Below are positions 1 through 5,305 of a DNA stretch of 6,269 bases, one piece after another. Source of the stretch: DATLTV01 sp035533375 (GTDB taxonomy: Bacteria > Patescibacteriota > Minisyncoccia > UBA6257 > 2-01-FULL-56-20). The DNA lies in the NCBI GenBank assembly GCA_035533375.1, contig DATLTV010000031.1, forward strand, positions 1 through 6,269, written 5' to 3'. Each line of letters begins with the position of its first letter. The stretch's first letter is position 1. Below the pieces are notes generated by a model. The model did not search any database and was not told where the DNA came from. It was given only the letters and a program-made list of their open reading frames with translations. The position numbers and the translations under genes were made by a program.

Positions 1-1077
1 TCGAATCTTATTTTCGTCGTCCCGGGTGCGACGAAAAGCGGCCGTTTTTCCTCCCCCGCATCGGTCCAGGGCATCATCATCACGACGCTCACAAACCAGG
101 ACCTCGCGGCGCTCGAGCGCGAGCCGTCCATCGCGGCGGCCGCAGCCGAAGTGCACGGGCAGGCGGACGTGGTTTACGGCAACAACAACGAAGTCGTGAC
201 CTATGAAGGCGTAACGCCGAGCTTTTTCTCCGTCCGCAACTTCGGCGTGGCGCAAGGATATCCCTTTACCGACGCCGACAACGCCTCGTTCAACCACGTA
301 GCCGTAATCGGTTCGGCGCTCGCGCAAACGCTCTTCGGCGCGCAAAATCCTCTGGGTAAAACGATCCGCGTGAGCAATGTCTCCTTCAATGTCGTCGGCG
401 TCCTCGAAACCAAAGGAACGGGCGCATTCGGCGTCGACCAGGACAATCTCGTCCTCGTCCCCATGAACGTCGCGCAAAAACAGCTCCTCGGCATCAACTA
501 TTTCGCCGCGATCTCGGTACAGGCGAGCGATGCATACACGATCGACTTCGTGAAATCGCGCGTGACGCAGGTCTTGCGCGAAGACCACGGCATCACGGAC
601 CCGTCGAAAGACGATTTCACGATCGAAACACAGGCGGATGTGCTTTCGGTGCTCGGCAGTATCACCTCCGTGCTCCAGATCTTCCTCACCTCGATCGCCG
701 CGATCTCGCTTGTCGTCGGCGGCATCGGCATCATGAACATCATGTACGTGGCCGTCGTCGAGCGCACGCGGGAAATCGGCCTGCGCAAGGCCGTGGGTGC
801 GACCGACCGCGACATCATCGAACAGTTCCTCGTCGAAGCCGTGATCCTCACTTTCCTCGGCGGCATTCTCGGCATCGCGGCCGGCACCGCATTCACCGTA
901 CTCGTCTGGCTCGGCGTCAGCTATTTCTCCCCGGCGACGGGCTGGGTGTTCTCCCTGCCGCTTACCGCGGTCGTCCTCGCCGTCATCGTTTCGACCGCGA
1001 TTGGCGTCGTCTTCGGCATCTATCCCGCCCGTCGGGCATCGAAGCTCTCGCCGACGGAGGCCTTGAGATACGAATAA
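1..1077 (+). CDS. MacB/FtsX-type ABC transporter permease, C-terminal part (5' end outside window)
   Basis: The frame is open from base 1 to a TAA at 1075-1077, giving 358 residues with no start; the first in-window Met lies about 50 residues in and is internal. Residues 3-9 (LIFVVPG) match the stretch that follows the first membrane helix in MacB permeases, so only the N-terminus and helix 1 are missing. Residues of roughly 10-215 form the extracytoplasmic MacB_PCD domain. The FtsX domain follows: helix 2 at about 221-253, containing GGIGIMNIM; the cytoplasmic loop ERTREIGLRKAVGA at 254-267; helix 3 at about 275-306; helix 4 at about 318-343; and the terminal ARRASKLSPTEALRYE signature. Such permeases work as dimers with a separate or fused ATPase and move lipoproteins, peptides or drugs; the substrate cannot be read here. 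The ATPase and adaptor, if present, would be upstream, outside the window. The family call is firm. Confidence 0.95.
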   Translation, partial: SNLIFVVPGATKSGRFSSPASVQGIIITTLTNQDLAALEREPSIAAAAAEVHGQADVVYGNNNEVVTYEGVTPSFFSVRNFGVAQGYPFTDADNASFNHVAVIGSALAQTLFGAQNPLGKTIRVSNVSFNVVGVLETKGTGAFGVDQDNLVLVPMNVAQKQLLGINYFAAISVQASDAYTIDFVKSRVTQVLREDHGITDPSKDDFTIETQADVLSVLGSITSVLQIFLTSIAAISLVVGGIGIMNIMYVAVVERTREIGLRKAVGATDRDIIEQFLVEAVILTFLGGILGIAAGTAFTVLVWLGVSYFSPATGWVFSLPLTAVVLAVIVSTAIGVVFGIYPARRASKLSPTEALRYE

Positions 1078-1103
1078 AAAAAACCTCCGTTTTGAACGGA
1101 GGT
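1076..1103. terminator. Bidirectional intrinsic terminator between convergent genes
   Basis: A perfect 9-bp stem (1083-1091 with 1095-1103) encloses a 3-base loop, TTG. Read on the minus strand the stem is followed by eight T (complement of the A run 1076-1083), the classic form, and it sits 8 bases after the stop codon of the TrpF-like gene. On the plus strand the downstream tract is a weaker T-rich GTACTTATTTAT, so it probably also ends the permease transcript. Confidence 0.85.
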
Positions 1104-1111
1104 GTACTTAT

Positions 1112-1864
1112 TTATCGGGAAAACATTTTGAGGGCGCCGCGGATATATTCCTGGGTGAGAGGAACGTTTAACCTATCCTCTCCGTCCCGCAACCCGCCTT
1201 CGGCATCGATGCTCAACTCCGGAAAATCTTTTAGGAGCGGCTCCGCAAGATGAAGCGTTGCCGGGCTTAGGCCGCCCGCAACCCCGAGGCCGATATCCAT
1301 ATCTTTGGCGCCAAGCGCTTCCAGATAACTGCGGGCAATCTCCGTATCCATCGCTTTCCCTTCGCCGCCGCTCGGATCCAAAAGGATATAATCGACGAAA
1401 TCCGAATATTCCGTGGCAACCTTTCGGGCAAGCCGCTGCGGCGAGTGCTCGATCAGCTCAAAAGCGCGGTTGCCGATCTGAAGCACCATCTGCACGAATG
1501 GATATTCCATCCTGAATTCGCGCAACGGCCCGGGCGGCGGCCACGCGACATTCAACTGAAATCCATGCAGGCGCGAACCACCCGATTTAACGAGCGTAAC
1601 AAGCTGATCCTTCAGCGTTTCCGGCTCTTTTGTATGGTAATGAATAAGATTCAGCGCTTTCGAATGGGACGGAAAAATACCTTTGACGCATTCGATTTTC
1701 GGATAGCGATTCGGCCGTTTATTCTGAAGGCCTTTTGCCGTTTTAGAGCTCACCAAAACGCCGATCATGAGCAGGCGATTCGATTCAACCGGCATGACGC
1801 CAAGAAGGCTGTTCGCCACTTCAATCGTAGTACCCCCGGTGACGCCGATATAACTTTTTCTCAC
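1112..1864 (-). CDS. TrpF-like (phosphoribosylanthranilate isomerase superfamily) TIM-barrel protein, catalytic Cys not seen
   Basis: This 250-residue soluble protein resembles TrpF, which isomerises phosphoribosylanthranilate in tryptophan synthesis. Matches in order are: an N-terminal strand YIGVTGG (5-11) where TrpF has KICGIT; HYHTKEPETL (75-84); a GFQLN strand (101-105) like VQLHG; ILLDPSGGEGK (160-170) like LLDxxxGGxGKxFDW; GVAGGLSP (194-201) like the LSGGLNP phosphate loop; and SIDAEGG (218-224) where TrpF has VDVSSGVE. Asp163 falls on the TrpF catalytic aspartate, but the catalytic cysteine position is occupied by Ile6 in my alignment. It is also longer than the usual 200 or so residues, with extra sequence around 45-70 and a proline-rich loop AWPPPGPL (107-114). 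No other trp gene is nearby, so tryptophan synthesis is not supported; it may act on another sugar phosphate. The start is GTG at 1862-1864, preceded by AGGAGGG at 1868-1874. Fold assignment is fairly secure; the reaction is unknown. Confidence 0.8.
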   Translation of the reverse strand: MRKSYIGVTGGTTIEVANSLLGVMPVESNRLLMIGVLVSSKTAKGLQNKRPNRYPKIECVKGIFPSHSKALNLIHYHTKEPETLKDQLVTLVKSGGSRLHGFQLNVAWPPPGPLREFRMEYPFVQMVLQIGNRAFELIEHSPQRLARKVATEYSDFVDYILLDPSGGEGKAMDTEIARSYLEALGAKDMDIGLGVAGGLSPATLHLAEPLLKDFPELSIDAEGGLRDGEDRLNVPLTQEYIRGALKMFSR

Positions 1865-1867
1865 ACG

Positions 1868-1925
1868 CCCTCCTGCAACCGTAATGAACTGCGATAAAGC
1901 TATCAGGAAAACGCGATATAGTCAA
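1868..1925 (-). promoter_or_regulatory. Promoter and Shine-Dalgarno of the TrpF-like gene
   Basis: On the minus strand TTGACT (1925-1920) is followed after 17 bases by TAGCTT (1902-1897), with TGA directly before it (1905-1903) making an extended -10. The -35 is near consensus and the -10 is weak but helped by the TG. Transcription should begin near 1890, giving a leader of about 25 bases that carries AGGAGGG (1874-1868), three bases before the GTG start. That ribosome site settles the GTG as the start codon. Confidence 0.6.
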
Positions 1926-1935
1926 CTAATAATAA

Positions 1936-1964
1936 AAACAGCGGCGTCATTCATGCCGCTGTTT
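1936..1964. terminator. Intrinsic terminator downstream of the S41 protease gene
   Basis: A 10-bp stem (1936-1945 with 1955-1964) encloses a 9-base loop. Read on the minus strand, the direction of the protease gene that stops at 1982, it is followed by TTATTATTAG, T-rich but interrupted. On the plus strand it is followed by a stronger TTGTTTTTT-like tract, although no plus-strand gene comes just before it. It lies 18 bases after the protease stop codon and directly upstream of the TrpF-like promoter, so it insulates the two genes. Confidence 0.8.
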
Positions 1965-1981
1965 GTTTTTTCTCGATCAAA

Positions 1982-3292
1982 TCAGTGCGTCGAGAGTTCG
2001 AGCGCCTTTTCCAATTGTTTGTCCACTGCCGGATCCAGATAAGGTTTCGTCGGATCCTGCGTTTTCATGTCCTTCTGCAGCTGCTTTATTTCGGCGGGAG
2101 ACAAGACGCCGGAAACGTTATAATCGGGAATGAGGCCCTTCCCCAAAACGATCGGTTTGCGGCCGTTCCCCACCAAATAATGGAGCACGGTGAGCTTCAG
2201 CCACGGCGAATCCGCGGACGGCGGCCATTGCAGCGGAAAAGACGTCTGTGCCACGCCCTTTCCGTACGTATGTTCTCCCACGAGCTTGAACTTGCCCCAG
2301 TCCTGAAGCGTACCGGAGAACATTTCGGATGCGGAAGCGGTAAATCCGTCCACAAGAATGACGCCGTGTGCGTCTCCGAAAGCTCCTTTCTTGGCCGCGA
2401 CCTTCTCCTTGCTGTGGTCCTTGAATTTCTCGGTGAGCATGAGACTTCCGTCCGCAGGCGCAAGCATTTCGAGCATGCTGAGTGCGGCGTTTACCTCGCC
2501 TCCTCCATCCCCTCGCAGGTCGAAAATAAAGAATCGGTTGATTTTTCCGTTCTTCGTAAGGTTTGTAAGCGCCGTTTGAAATTCCGCAGCGGTCGAAGGA
2601 CCAAAAAAGCTGATCTTCACGTAACCGGCATTCGGCGAAGAGGCGCTTCCCGCAAGCGGTTTGACCTCCTGGTACGTCACCGAGGGAGCCGTTACATGCT
2701 CCCGCGTAATGGAGATCGGCCCAATGACCGATCCGCCGCGCAGGACGGTAACCGCGATGGCCGTGCCGGCATTGCCGCGAATCAGGTCCACCACGCGTTT
2801 CACGTCGCTTTCGCTGTAATTACGCGCTTGCGTAACCTTCGTCGTTCCGACCGAAAGTAGAACATCGTTCGCGATGATCCCCGCCCTCGCCGCAGGTTCG
2901 CCGGGAAACGGGAATAGCTTGAGGCGATCGGCATCGGGCTCTAAAACCATCCCCACGCCGGCATAGTTGCCGCTCACCACCTCGTTGAATTCTTTCCACT
3001 GTTTCGCGGAAAAATATTCGCTCCAGGGATCGAGACAGGCCGAAAGCCCCTCCGCCTGCGTTTTTTGAAAGCAGGCATAGTGGTCGACCGGATCGATGTA
3101 ATACGCGTCGATCAGTGAAAATATATTGCTCCATTCAACGCCGATCGAGTCGAGCGCGGTGTTACTTTGCGCGGATTGCGGATTCGTAACAGAAGCATAC
3201 GCGGTCCGGCTCGCTGCGTGAAAACCCTGCAAAATACAGGGGCCTATAAGGATCAGCGCCAAAAACGCGAACGCTTTCAGATACGTCTTCAT
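1982..3292 (-). CDS. ctpA: S41 family C-terminal processing protease (CtpA/Prc type) with PDZ domain, exported
   Basis: This 436-residue serine protease cuts substrates near their C-termini outside the cytoplasmic membrane. An N-terminal Lys followed by the hydrophobic stretch AFAFLALILIGPCILQGF (7-24) is a signal peptide or membrane anchor, with AYA (31-33) as a possible cleavage site. The usual LDPWSEYFSAKQW region is at 87-99, then a PDZ domain at about 108-200 beginning GVGMVLEPD, then the peptidase core with GYVKISFFG (223-231), FDLRGDGGG (257-265) and TASASE (318-323). The family's Ser-Lys-Gln triad is complete: Ser320, Lys345 in YGKG, Gln349, with the expected 25 and 4 residue spacings. 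GKGLIPD (384-390) is the usual C-terminal motif. The length is normal. The ATG start has GGAGG six bases upstream. The gene is alone between a terminator and its own promoter, so it is probably monocistronic. Cys74 and Cys86 lie in the exported part. The substrate is unknown. Confidence 0.95.
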   Translation of the reverse strand: MKTYLKAFAFLALILIGPCILQGFHAASRTAYASVTNPQSAQSNTALDSIGVEWSNIFSLIDAYYIDPVDHYACFQKTQAEGLSACLDPWSEYFSAKQWKEFNEVVSGNYAGVGMVLEPDADRLKLFPFPGEPAARAGIIANDVLLSVGTTKVTQARNYSESDVKRVVDLIRGNAGTAIAVTVLRGGSVIGPISITREHVTAPSVTYQEVKPLAGSASSPNAGYVKISFFGPSTAAEFQTALTNLTKNGKINRFFIFDLRGDGGGEVNAALSMLEMLAPADGSLMLTEKFKDHSKEKVAAKKGAFGDAHGVILVDGFTASASEMFSGTLQDWGKFKLVGEHTYGKGVAQTSFPLQWPPSADSPWLKLTVLHYLVGNGRKPIVLGKGLIPDYNVSGVLSPAEIKQLQKDMKTQDPTKPYLDPAVDKQLEKALELSTH

Positions 3293-3298
3293 CTCACA

Positions 3299-3358
3299 CC
3301 TCCAAAAGGATTACAAATAGTCTGCTCGGAGCTTATCGTATAATATTTCCTGCGTCAA
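3299..3358 (-). promoter_or_regulatory. Promoter and Shine-Dalgarno of the S41 protease gene
   Basis: On the minus strand TTGACG (3358-3353) is followed after 17 bases by TAAGCT (3335-3330), the same arrangement as in front of the TrpF-like gene although without the TG extension. The -10 matches consensus poorly, so the call rests on the -35, the spacing and the similar pair elsewhere. GGAGG (3303-3299) lies six bases before the ATG and is a strong ribosome site. Confidence 0.5.
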
Positions 3359-3383
3359 CAAACTCTCATGAATGACGGATTTT

Positions 3384-3454
3384 TGTCATCCCGGAAAATC
3401 GCCATGCGATCCCGTATCGCGGTACGGGACAAGCTTGTCCGGGATCCATGCCTT
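3384..3454 (+). repeat. Palindromic intergenic repeat, unit 1 (forward, enlarged)
   Basis: The unit opens with TGTCATCCCGG and closes with CCGGGATCCATGCC, so ATCCCGG (3388-3394) pairs with CCGGGAT (3439-3445). Inside are two more palindromes: CCCGTA/TACGGG (3411-3416 with 3423-3428) and the perfect 14-mer GGACAAGCTTGTCC (3427-3440). The first 20 bases recur exactly at 3461-3480, and its right end recurs with two changes at 3489-3508. It looks like a dispersed non-coding element that folds when transcribed. Confidence 0.75.
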
Positions 3455-3460
3455 GCACTC

Positions 3461-3508
3461 TGTCATCCCGGAAAATCGCCGCGGTGATTTGTCCGGGGTC
3501 CATACCTT
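3461..3508 (+). repeat. Palindromic intergenic repeat, unit 2 (forward, short)
   Basis: The first 20 bases are identical to unit 1 and start 77 bases after it. The right half, TTGTCCGGGGTCCATACCTT, differs from unit 1 at two positions. ATCCCGG (3465-3471) pairs with CCGGGGT (3493-3499) with one G-T pair. The internal palindromes of unit 1 are absent, so the copies differ mainly in the centre. Confidence 0.75.
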
Positions 3509-3525
3509 TAAAATCATTTTTCATC

Positions 3526-3556
3526 GTATGGATCCCGGCTCGAGGTCGGGATGACA
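3526..3556 (-). repeat. Palindromic intergenic repeat, unit 3 (inverted, minimal)
   Basis: Read on the minus strand this unit begins TGTCATCCCG and ends CCGGGATCCATAC, the same borders as units 1 and 2, with only a short CTCGAG-containing centre. It faces unit 2, so units 2 and 3 together form a larger inverted repeat around 3509-3525. Confidence 0.75.
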
Positions 3557-3567
3557 ATCACTCAAGT

Positions 3568-3610
3568 GCGGATCCCGGATATCCCGCTGCGGCAGGATTC
3601 CGAAATGACA
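3568..3610 (-). repeat. Palindromic intergenic repeat, unit 4 (inverted, diverged)
   Basis: On the minus strand it starts TGTCATTTCGGAATCC and ends CCGGGATCC, a degraded form of the same borders, with an extra GCCGCAGCGGG centre. Its outer edge runs directly into the A run (3610-3617) that serves as the T tract of the isomerase terminator. Confidence 0.55.
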
Positions 3611-3643
3611 AAAAAAATGGGCGCAAATAAGCCCCGGCTTATT
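3610..3643 (-). terminator. Probable intrinsic terminator of the sugar-phosphate isomerase gene
   Basis: On the minus strand AATAAGCC and GGCTTATT (3643-3636 with 3633-3626) form an 8-bp stem that includes the TAA stop codon. An alternative 4-bp GGGC/GCCC stem (3634-3631 with 3622-3619) lies two bases before eight T (3617-3610). The two stems compete. Neither is a textbook long GC stem directly against the T run, so the call is moderate. Confidence 0.55.
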
Positions 3644-4622
3644 GCACATTCCCCCTCGCGATCAGCCTTTTGAATTCCTCCACCATCGGCACCTGCTCGG
3701 GTTCGACTTCGTACAGTTTCGCGGAATGATATGCGGTCCAGTCGGCGAGAACAAGCGCGGTGAATACTTTCTGCAGAATGGTCTTTCCTTGAAGCCAGAC
3801 CACCTCGATCTTAAATCCCCTGTCGCGAAAAAGTTTTTCGAGTACGTTCATGCGTTTCACGATGCGCCGATCGTCCGAAACGTCCTTCAGAAATACGAAT
3901 TGGAAATGGTGCGACAAGGACGTTGTGCGGGTCTTCGCGTCGAACCCCGTCATCTCGTTGTGGTTCAGTTCGGGAACCGCGTTCCAGAATGCCGGGATCT
4001 TCGAAGTCTCGTTGAATTTGATCTTCCAGTTCTGCGCGATCGCGGCGTTCTTCGCGGACGCATAGAAAATGGGCACCGAGCCGTGGATTCGCTTCGCGAG
4101 GTCCTTGCCGCGGTGCTCTTCGCGCGAGGGATGGAGCTGCGTTGCGAGGTCTCCTGCTTCAACGAGCAGCGTTTTCTCGTTCATGAGCGCGAGCATGGCT
4201 TTCATACTGAGCCCCAGCGCCATCCGCGGCTGCATGTGAAGGTCGGGCATCTGCACGTACGGCACTTTGAATTTTTGCGCCAGATTAATGAGTTTGCCGC
4301 GCGCGGCCACGACCGCAACGGGCAATTTCTTCGCGCGCAATGCGTTGAACGCATCCACCGTCTCTTCGGTATTTCCCGAATACGAGCTCACGATCGTGAG
4401 CCGCTCTTTCATTTCCTTTTCGTGGAGCGGCGGCAGGCCGTAGCTCGACCAAACCATGAGCTGGAGTTCGGGCTTCACAATCTTCAAAATATCCGCCGCC
4501 AAATGTGACCCGCCCATGCCGCAAACGACGAATTTATTCGCCTTTTTTAGCTTGGCCGCGTTCTCCACCGTCGGCTCGTAGGAAAACTGCTTATTGTAGT
4601 TTTTGATGTCGTCAGGGAGCAT
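3639..4622 (-). CDS. Bifunctional phosphoglucose/phosphomannose isomerase family protein (SIS domains)
   Basis: This 327-residue cytoplasmic enzyme belongs to the archaeal/CPR-type PGI/PMI family, which interconverts glucose-6-P or mannose-6-P with fructose-6-P. The first SIS domain has CGMGGSHLAADIL (34-46) and SSYSGNTEET (79-88) for sugar-phosphate binding, followed by QPRMALGLS (131-139). The second has PELNHNEM (217-224), whose Glu223 is the likely catalytic base, and His238/His239 sixteen residues on, matching the Glu-His spacing I recall for the Pyrobaculum enzyme. The C-terminus VEPEQVPMVEEFK (306-318) corresponds to the family's DPTPVxxIxxLK, with Glu where the threonine is usual. Length is normal. 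The ATG start gives the usual N-terminus (DDIKNYNKQF), but no Shine-Dalgarno is visible and an in-frame TAG lies about 30 bases upstream, so there is no better start. It is transcribed alone, divergently from the DUF4870 gene. The family call is strong; dual specificity is inferred. Confidence 0.92.
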   Translation of the reverse strand: MLPDDIKNYNKQFSYEPTVENAAKLKKANKFVVCGMGGSHLAADILKIVKPELQLMVWSSYGLPPLHEKEMKERLTIVSSYSGNTEETVDAFNALRAKKLPVAVVAARGKLINLAQKFKVPYVQMPDLHMQPRMALGLSMKAMLALMNEKTLLVEAGDLATQLHPSREEHRGKDLAKRIHGSVPIFYASAKNAAIAQNWKIKFNETSKIPAFWNAVPELNHNEMTGFDAKTRTTSLSHHFQFVFLKDVSDDRRIVKRMNVLEKLFRDRGFKIEVVWLQGKTILQKVFTALVLADWTAYHSAKLYEVEPEQVPMVEEFKRLIARGNVQ

Positions 4623-4629
4623 AAGATTG

Positions 4630-4667
4630 GCTCGTAAGCTCGTAAGCCGGGGCTAAGCCGGGGCTAA
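4630..4667. repeat. Two adjoining tandem micro-repeats in the isomerase leader
   Basis: GCTCGTAA is repeated exactly twice (4630-4637, 4638-4645), directly followed by GCCGGGGCTAA repeated exactly twice (4646-4656, 4657-4667). They occupy the position just upstream of the isomerase start where a ribosome site would be expected. Their cause may be replication slippage. Confidence 0.8.
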
Positions 4668-4671
4668 GCTA

Positions 4672-4691
4672 CTCACGGACGGGCTCGTGAG
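4672..4691. other. Hairpin in the isomerase leader
   Basis: CTCACG (4672-4677) pairs with CGTGAG (4686-4691) around an 8-base loop. It lies between the predicted minus-strand start site near 4705 and the tandem repeats, so it would be in the 5' leader of the isomerase messenger. No T run follows, so it is not a terminator; any regulatory role is a guess. Confidence 0.45.
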
Positions 4692-4712
4692 CGATACATT
4701 GGTTATTCCTTT

Positions 4713-4718
4713 ATTATA
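4713..4718 (-). promoter_or_regulatory. -10 element for the isomerase gene
   Basis: On the minus strand a perfect TATAAT (4718-4713) lies about 90 bases before the isomerase ATG. No good -35 stands 16-18 bases upstream, since TTGAAT is only five bases away. The leader would run about 80 bases through the hairpin and tandem repeats. Confidence 0.45.
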
Positions 4719-4798
4719 CAACATTCAACCCGGTTTCGATGCACCCGCCCAAGACCATCTCTATCCCTCACAAGAAACCCATCATATTGCTCCAATTA

Positions 4799-4807
4799 TG
4801 ATATAAT
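4799..4807 (+). promoter_or_regulatory. Extended -10 promoter of the DUF4870 gene
   Basis: TGATATAAT is a full extended -10 (TG, one base, TATAAT), which can work without a -35; none is evident. It lies about 40 bases before the ATG at 4847, and transcription should begin near 4814. A weak AAGG (4821-4824) is too far from the start to be a ribosome site. Confidence 0.6.
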
Positions 4808-4846
4808 CGTCTTATTAACCAAGGTCGATCGATACAAGCATATTCA

Positions 4847-5179
4847 ATGCAAATGGACACTCCGAATCAAAAAGCGCAGAAACAGCAGAATACCGCGATG
4901 GCCGTTTTGGCTTATATCGGACCGCTGGTCATTGTTTCGTATCTGGTCGCGAAAGACGATCCCTTTGTGAAATTTCACATCAAACAGGGACTCGTTTTGT
5001 TCGCGGCAAGCGTGGTCGTGTGGATACTGGGAACGGTCGCGCCATTCCTGTGGATACTCTTGAACTTGGTAAATCTTGCGATCTTCGTCCTCGCCGTGCT
5101 CGGCATTATAAACGTCATCCACGGAAAAGAAGAAAAGCTCCCCGTCGTCGGAGCGTACGCCCGGCACTTCACGTTTTAA
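4847..5179 (+). CDS. DUF4870 (Tic20-like) small integral membrane protein
   Basis: This 110-residue protein has a polar Gln/Lys-rich N-terminus (1-16), then helix 1 at about 18-34 (MAVLAYIGPLVIVSYLV). The family signature DDPFVKFHIKQGLVLF follows at 37-52; the FHxKQG motif lies at the membrane edge and opens helix 2 (about 47-63). A further hydrophobic region spans about 66-91, probably one or two helices. The end, KEEKLPVVGAYA, matches the family's LPLIGxLA tail. DUF4870 proteins resemble the chloroplast import component Tic20 in fold, but their bacterial role is unknown. Two in-frame ATG codons (4847 and 4853) are candidates; neither has a clear Shine-Dalgarno. It sits between two sugar-phosphate enzymes on the opposite strand, so neighbours do not suggest a function. 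No clear terminator follows. Confidence 0.88.
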   Translation: MQMDTPNQKAQKQQNTAMAVLAYIGPLVIVSYLVAKDDPFVKFHIKQGLVLFAASVVVWILGTVAPFLWILLNLVNLAIFVLAVLGIINVIHGKEEKLPVVGAYARHFTF

Positions 5180-5305
5180 AGATTTGCTATCGCGCGGGGC
5201 ATTGTGTCCGTTCTCCGATTCGTCACCCGGGCGTTGACCGGGGTCCGTGCTTAATAAAAGCAGCGGGGCGTCTGGCCGGAAATGGTATCTTCTCGGGATT
5301 CAAAC
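5180..5305. other. Intergenic spacer between convergent genes, holding one degenerate palindromic unit
   Basis: Bases 5222-5250 read GTCACCCGG, six bases, then CCGGGGTCCGTGC, which resembles the borders of the repeats at 3384-3610 and shares the exact core CCGGGGTCC with unit 2. The rest shows no convincing gene. Unlike the other convergent gap at 1078-1111, I see no strong hairpin with a T run for either flanking gene. Confidence 0.4.

Noticed and set aside
1985..2860. Long plus-strand open frame opposite the protease gene
   Set aside because: It is antisense to a protease with intact motifs, signal peptide and ribosome site. The translation is Arg- and His-rich with no known motif, as expected for the complement of a GC-rich coding frame.
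3217..3240. Possible lipoprotein signal (Cys19) in the protease
   Set aside because: The residues before Cys are I-G-P, with Pro at -1, which does not fit a lipobox; a later AYA site suits an ordinary signal peptide or anchor better.
3339..3344. Perfect TATAAT on the plus strand
   Set aside because: No plus-strand gene follows within the repeat region and no -35 is spaced correctly. The minus-strand TTGACG promoter uses the same stretch as spacer.
3384..3610. CRISPR array
   Set aside because: The units are inverted as well as direct, spacing is irregular, and they are palindromic with variable interiors; no cas gene is present.
3366..3630. Short open frames of 60-63 codons in the repeat region
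   Set aside because: They arise from the palindromic repeats themselves and carry repeated peptides such as MDPGQ; open frames on both strands are a by-product of the repeat sequence.
3642..4508. 288-codon plus-strand open frame opposite the isomerase gene
   Set aside because: It mirrors the isomerase codons and has low-complexity Arg/His-rich content, no promoter and no ribosome site.
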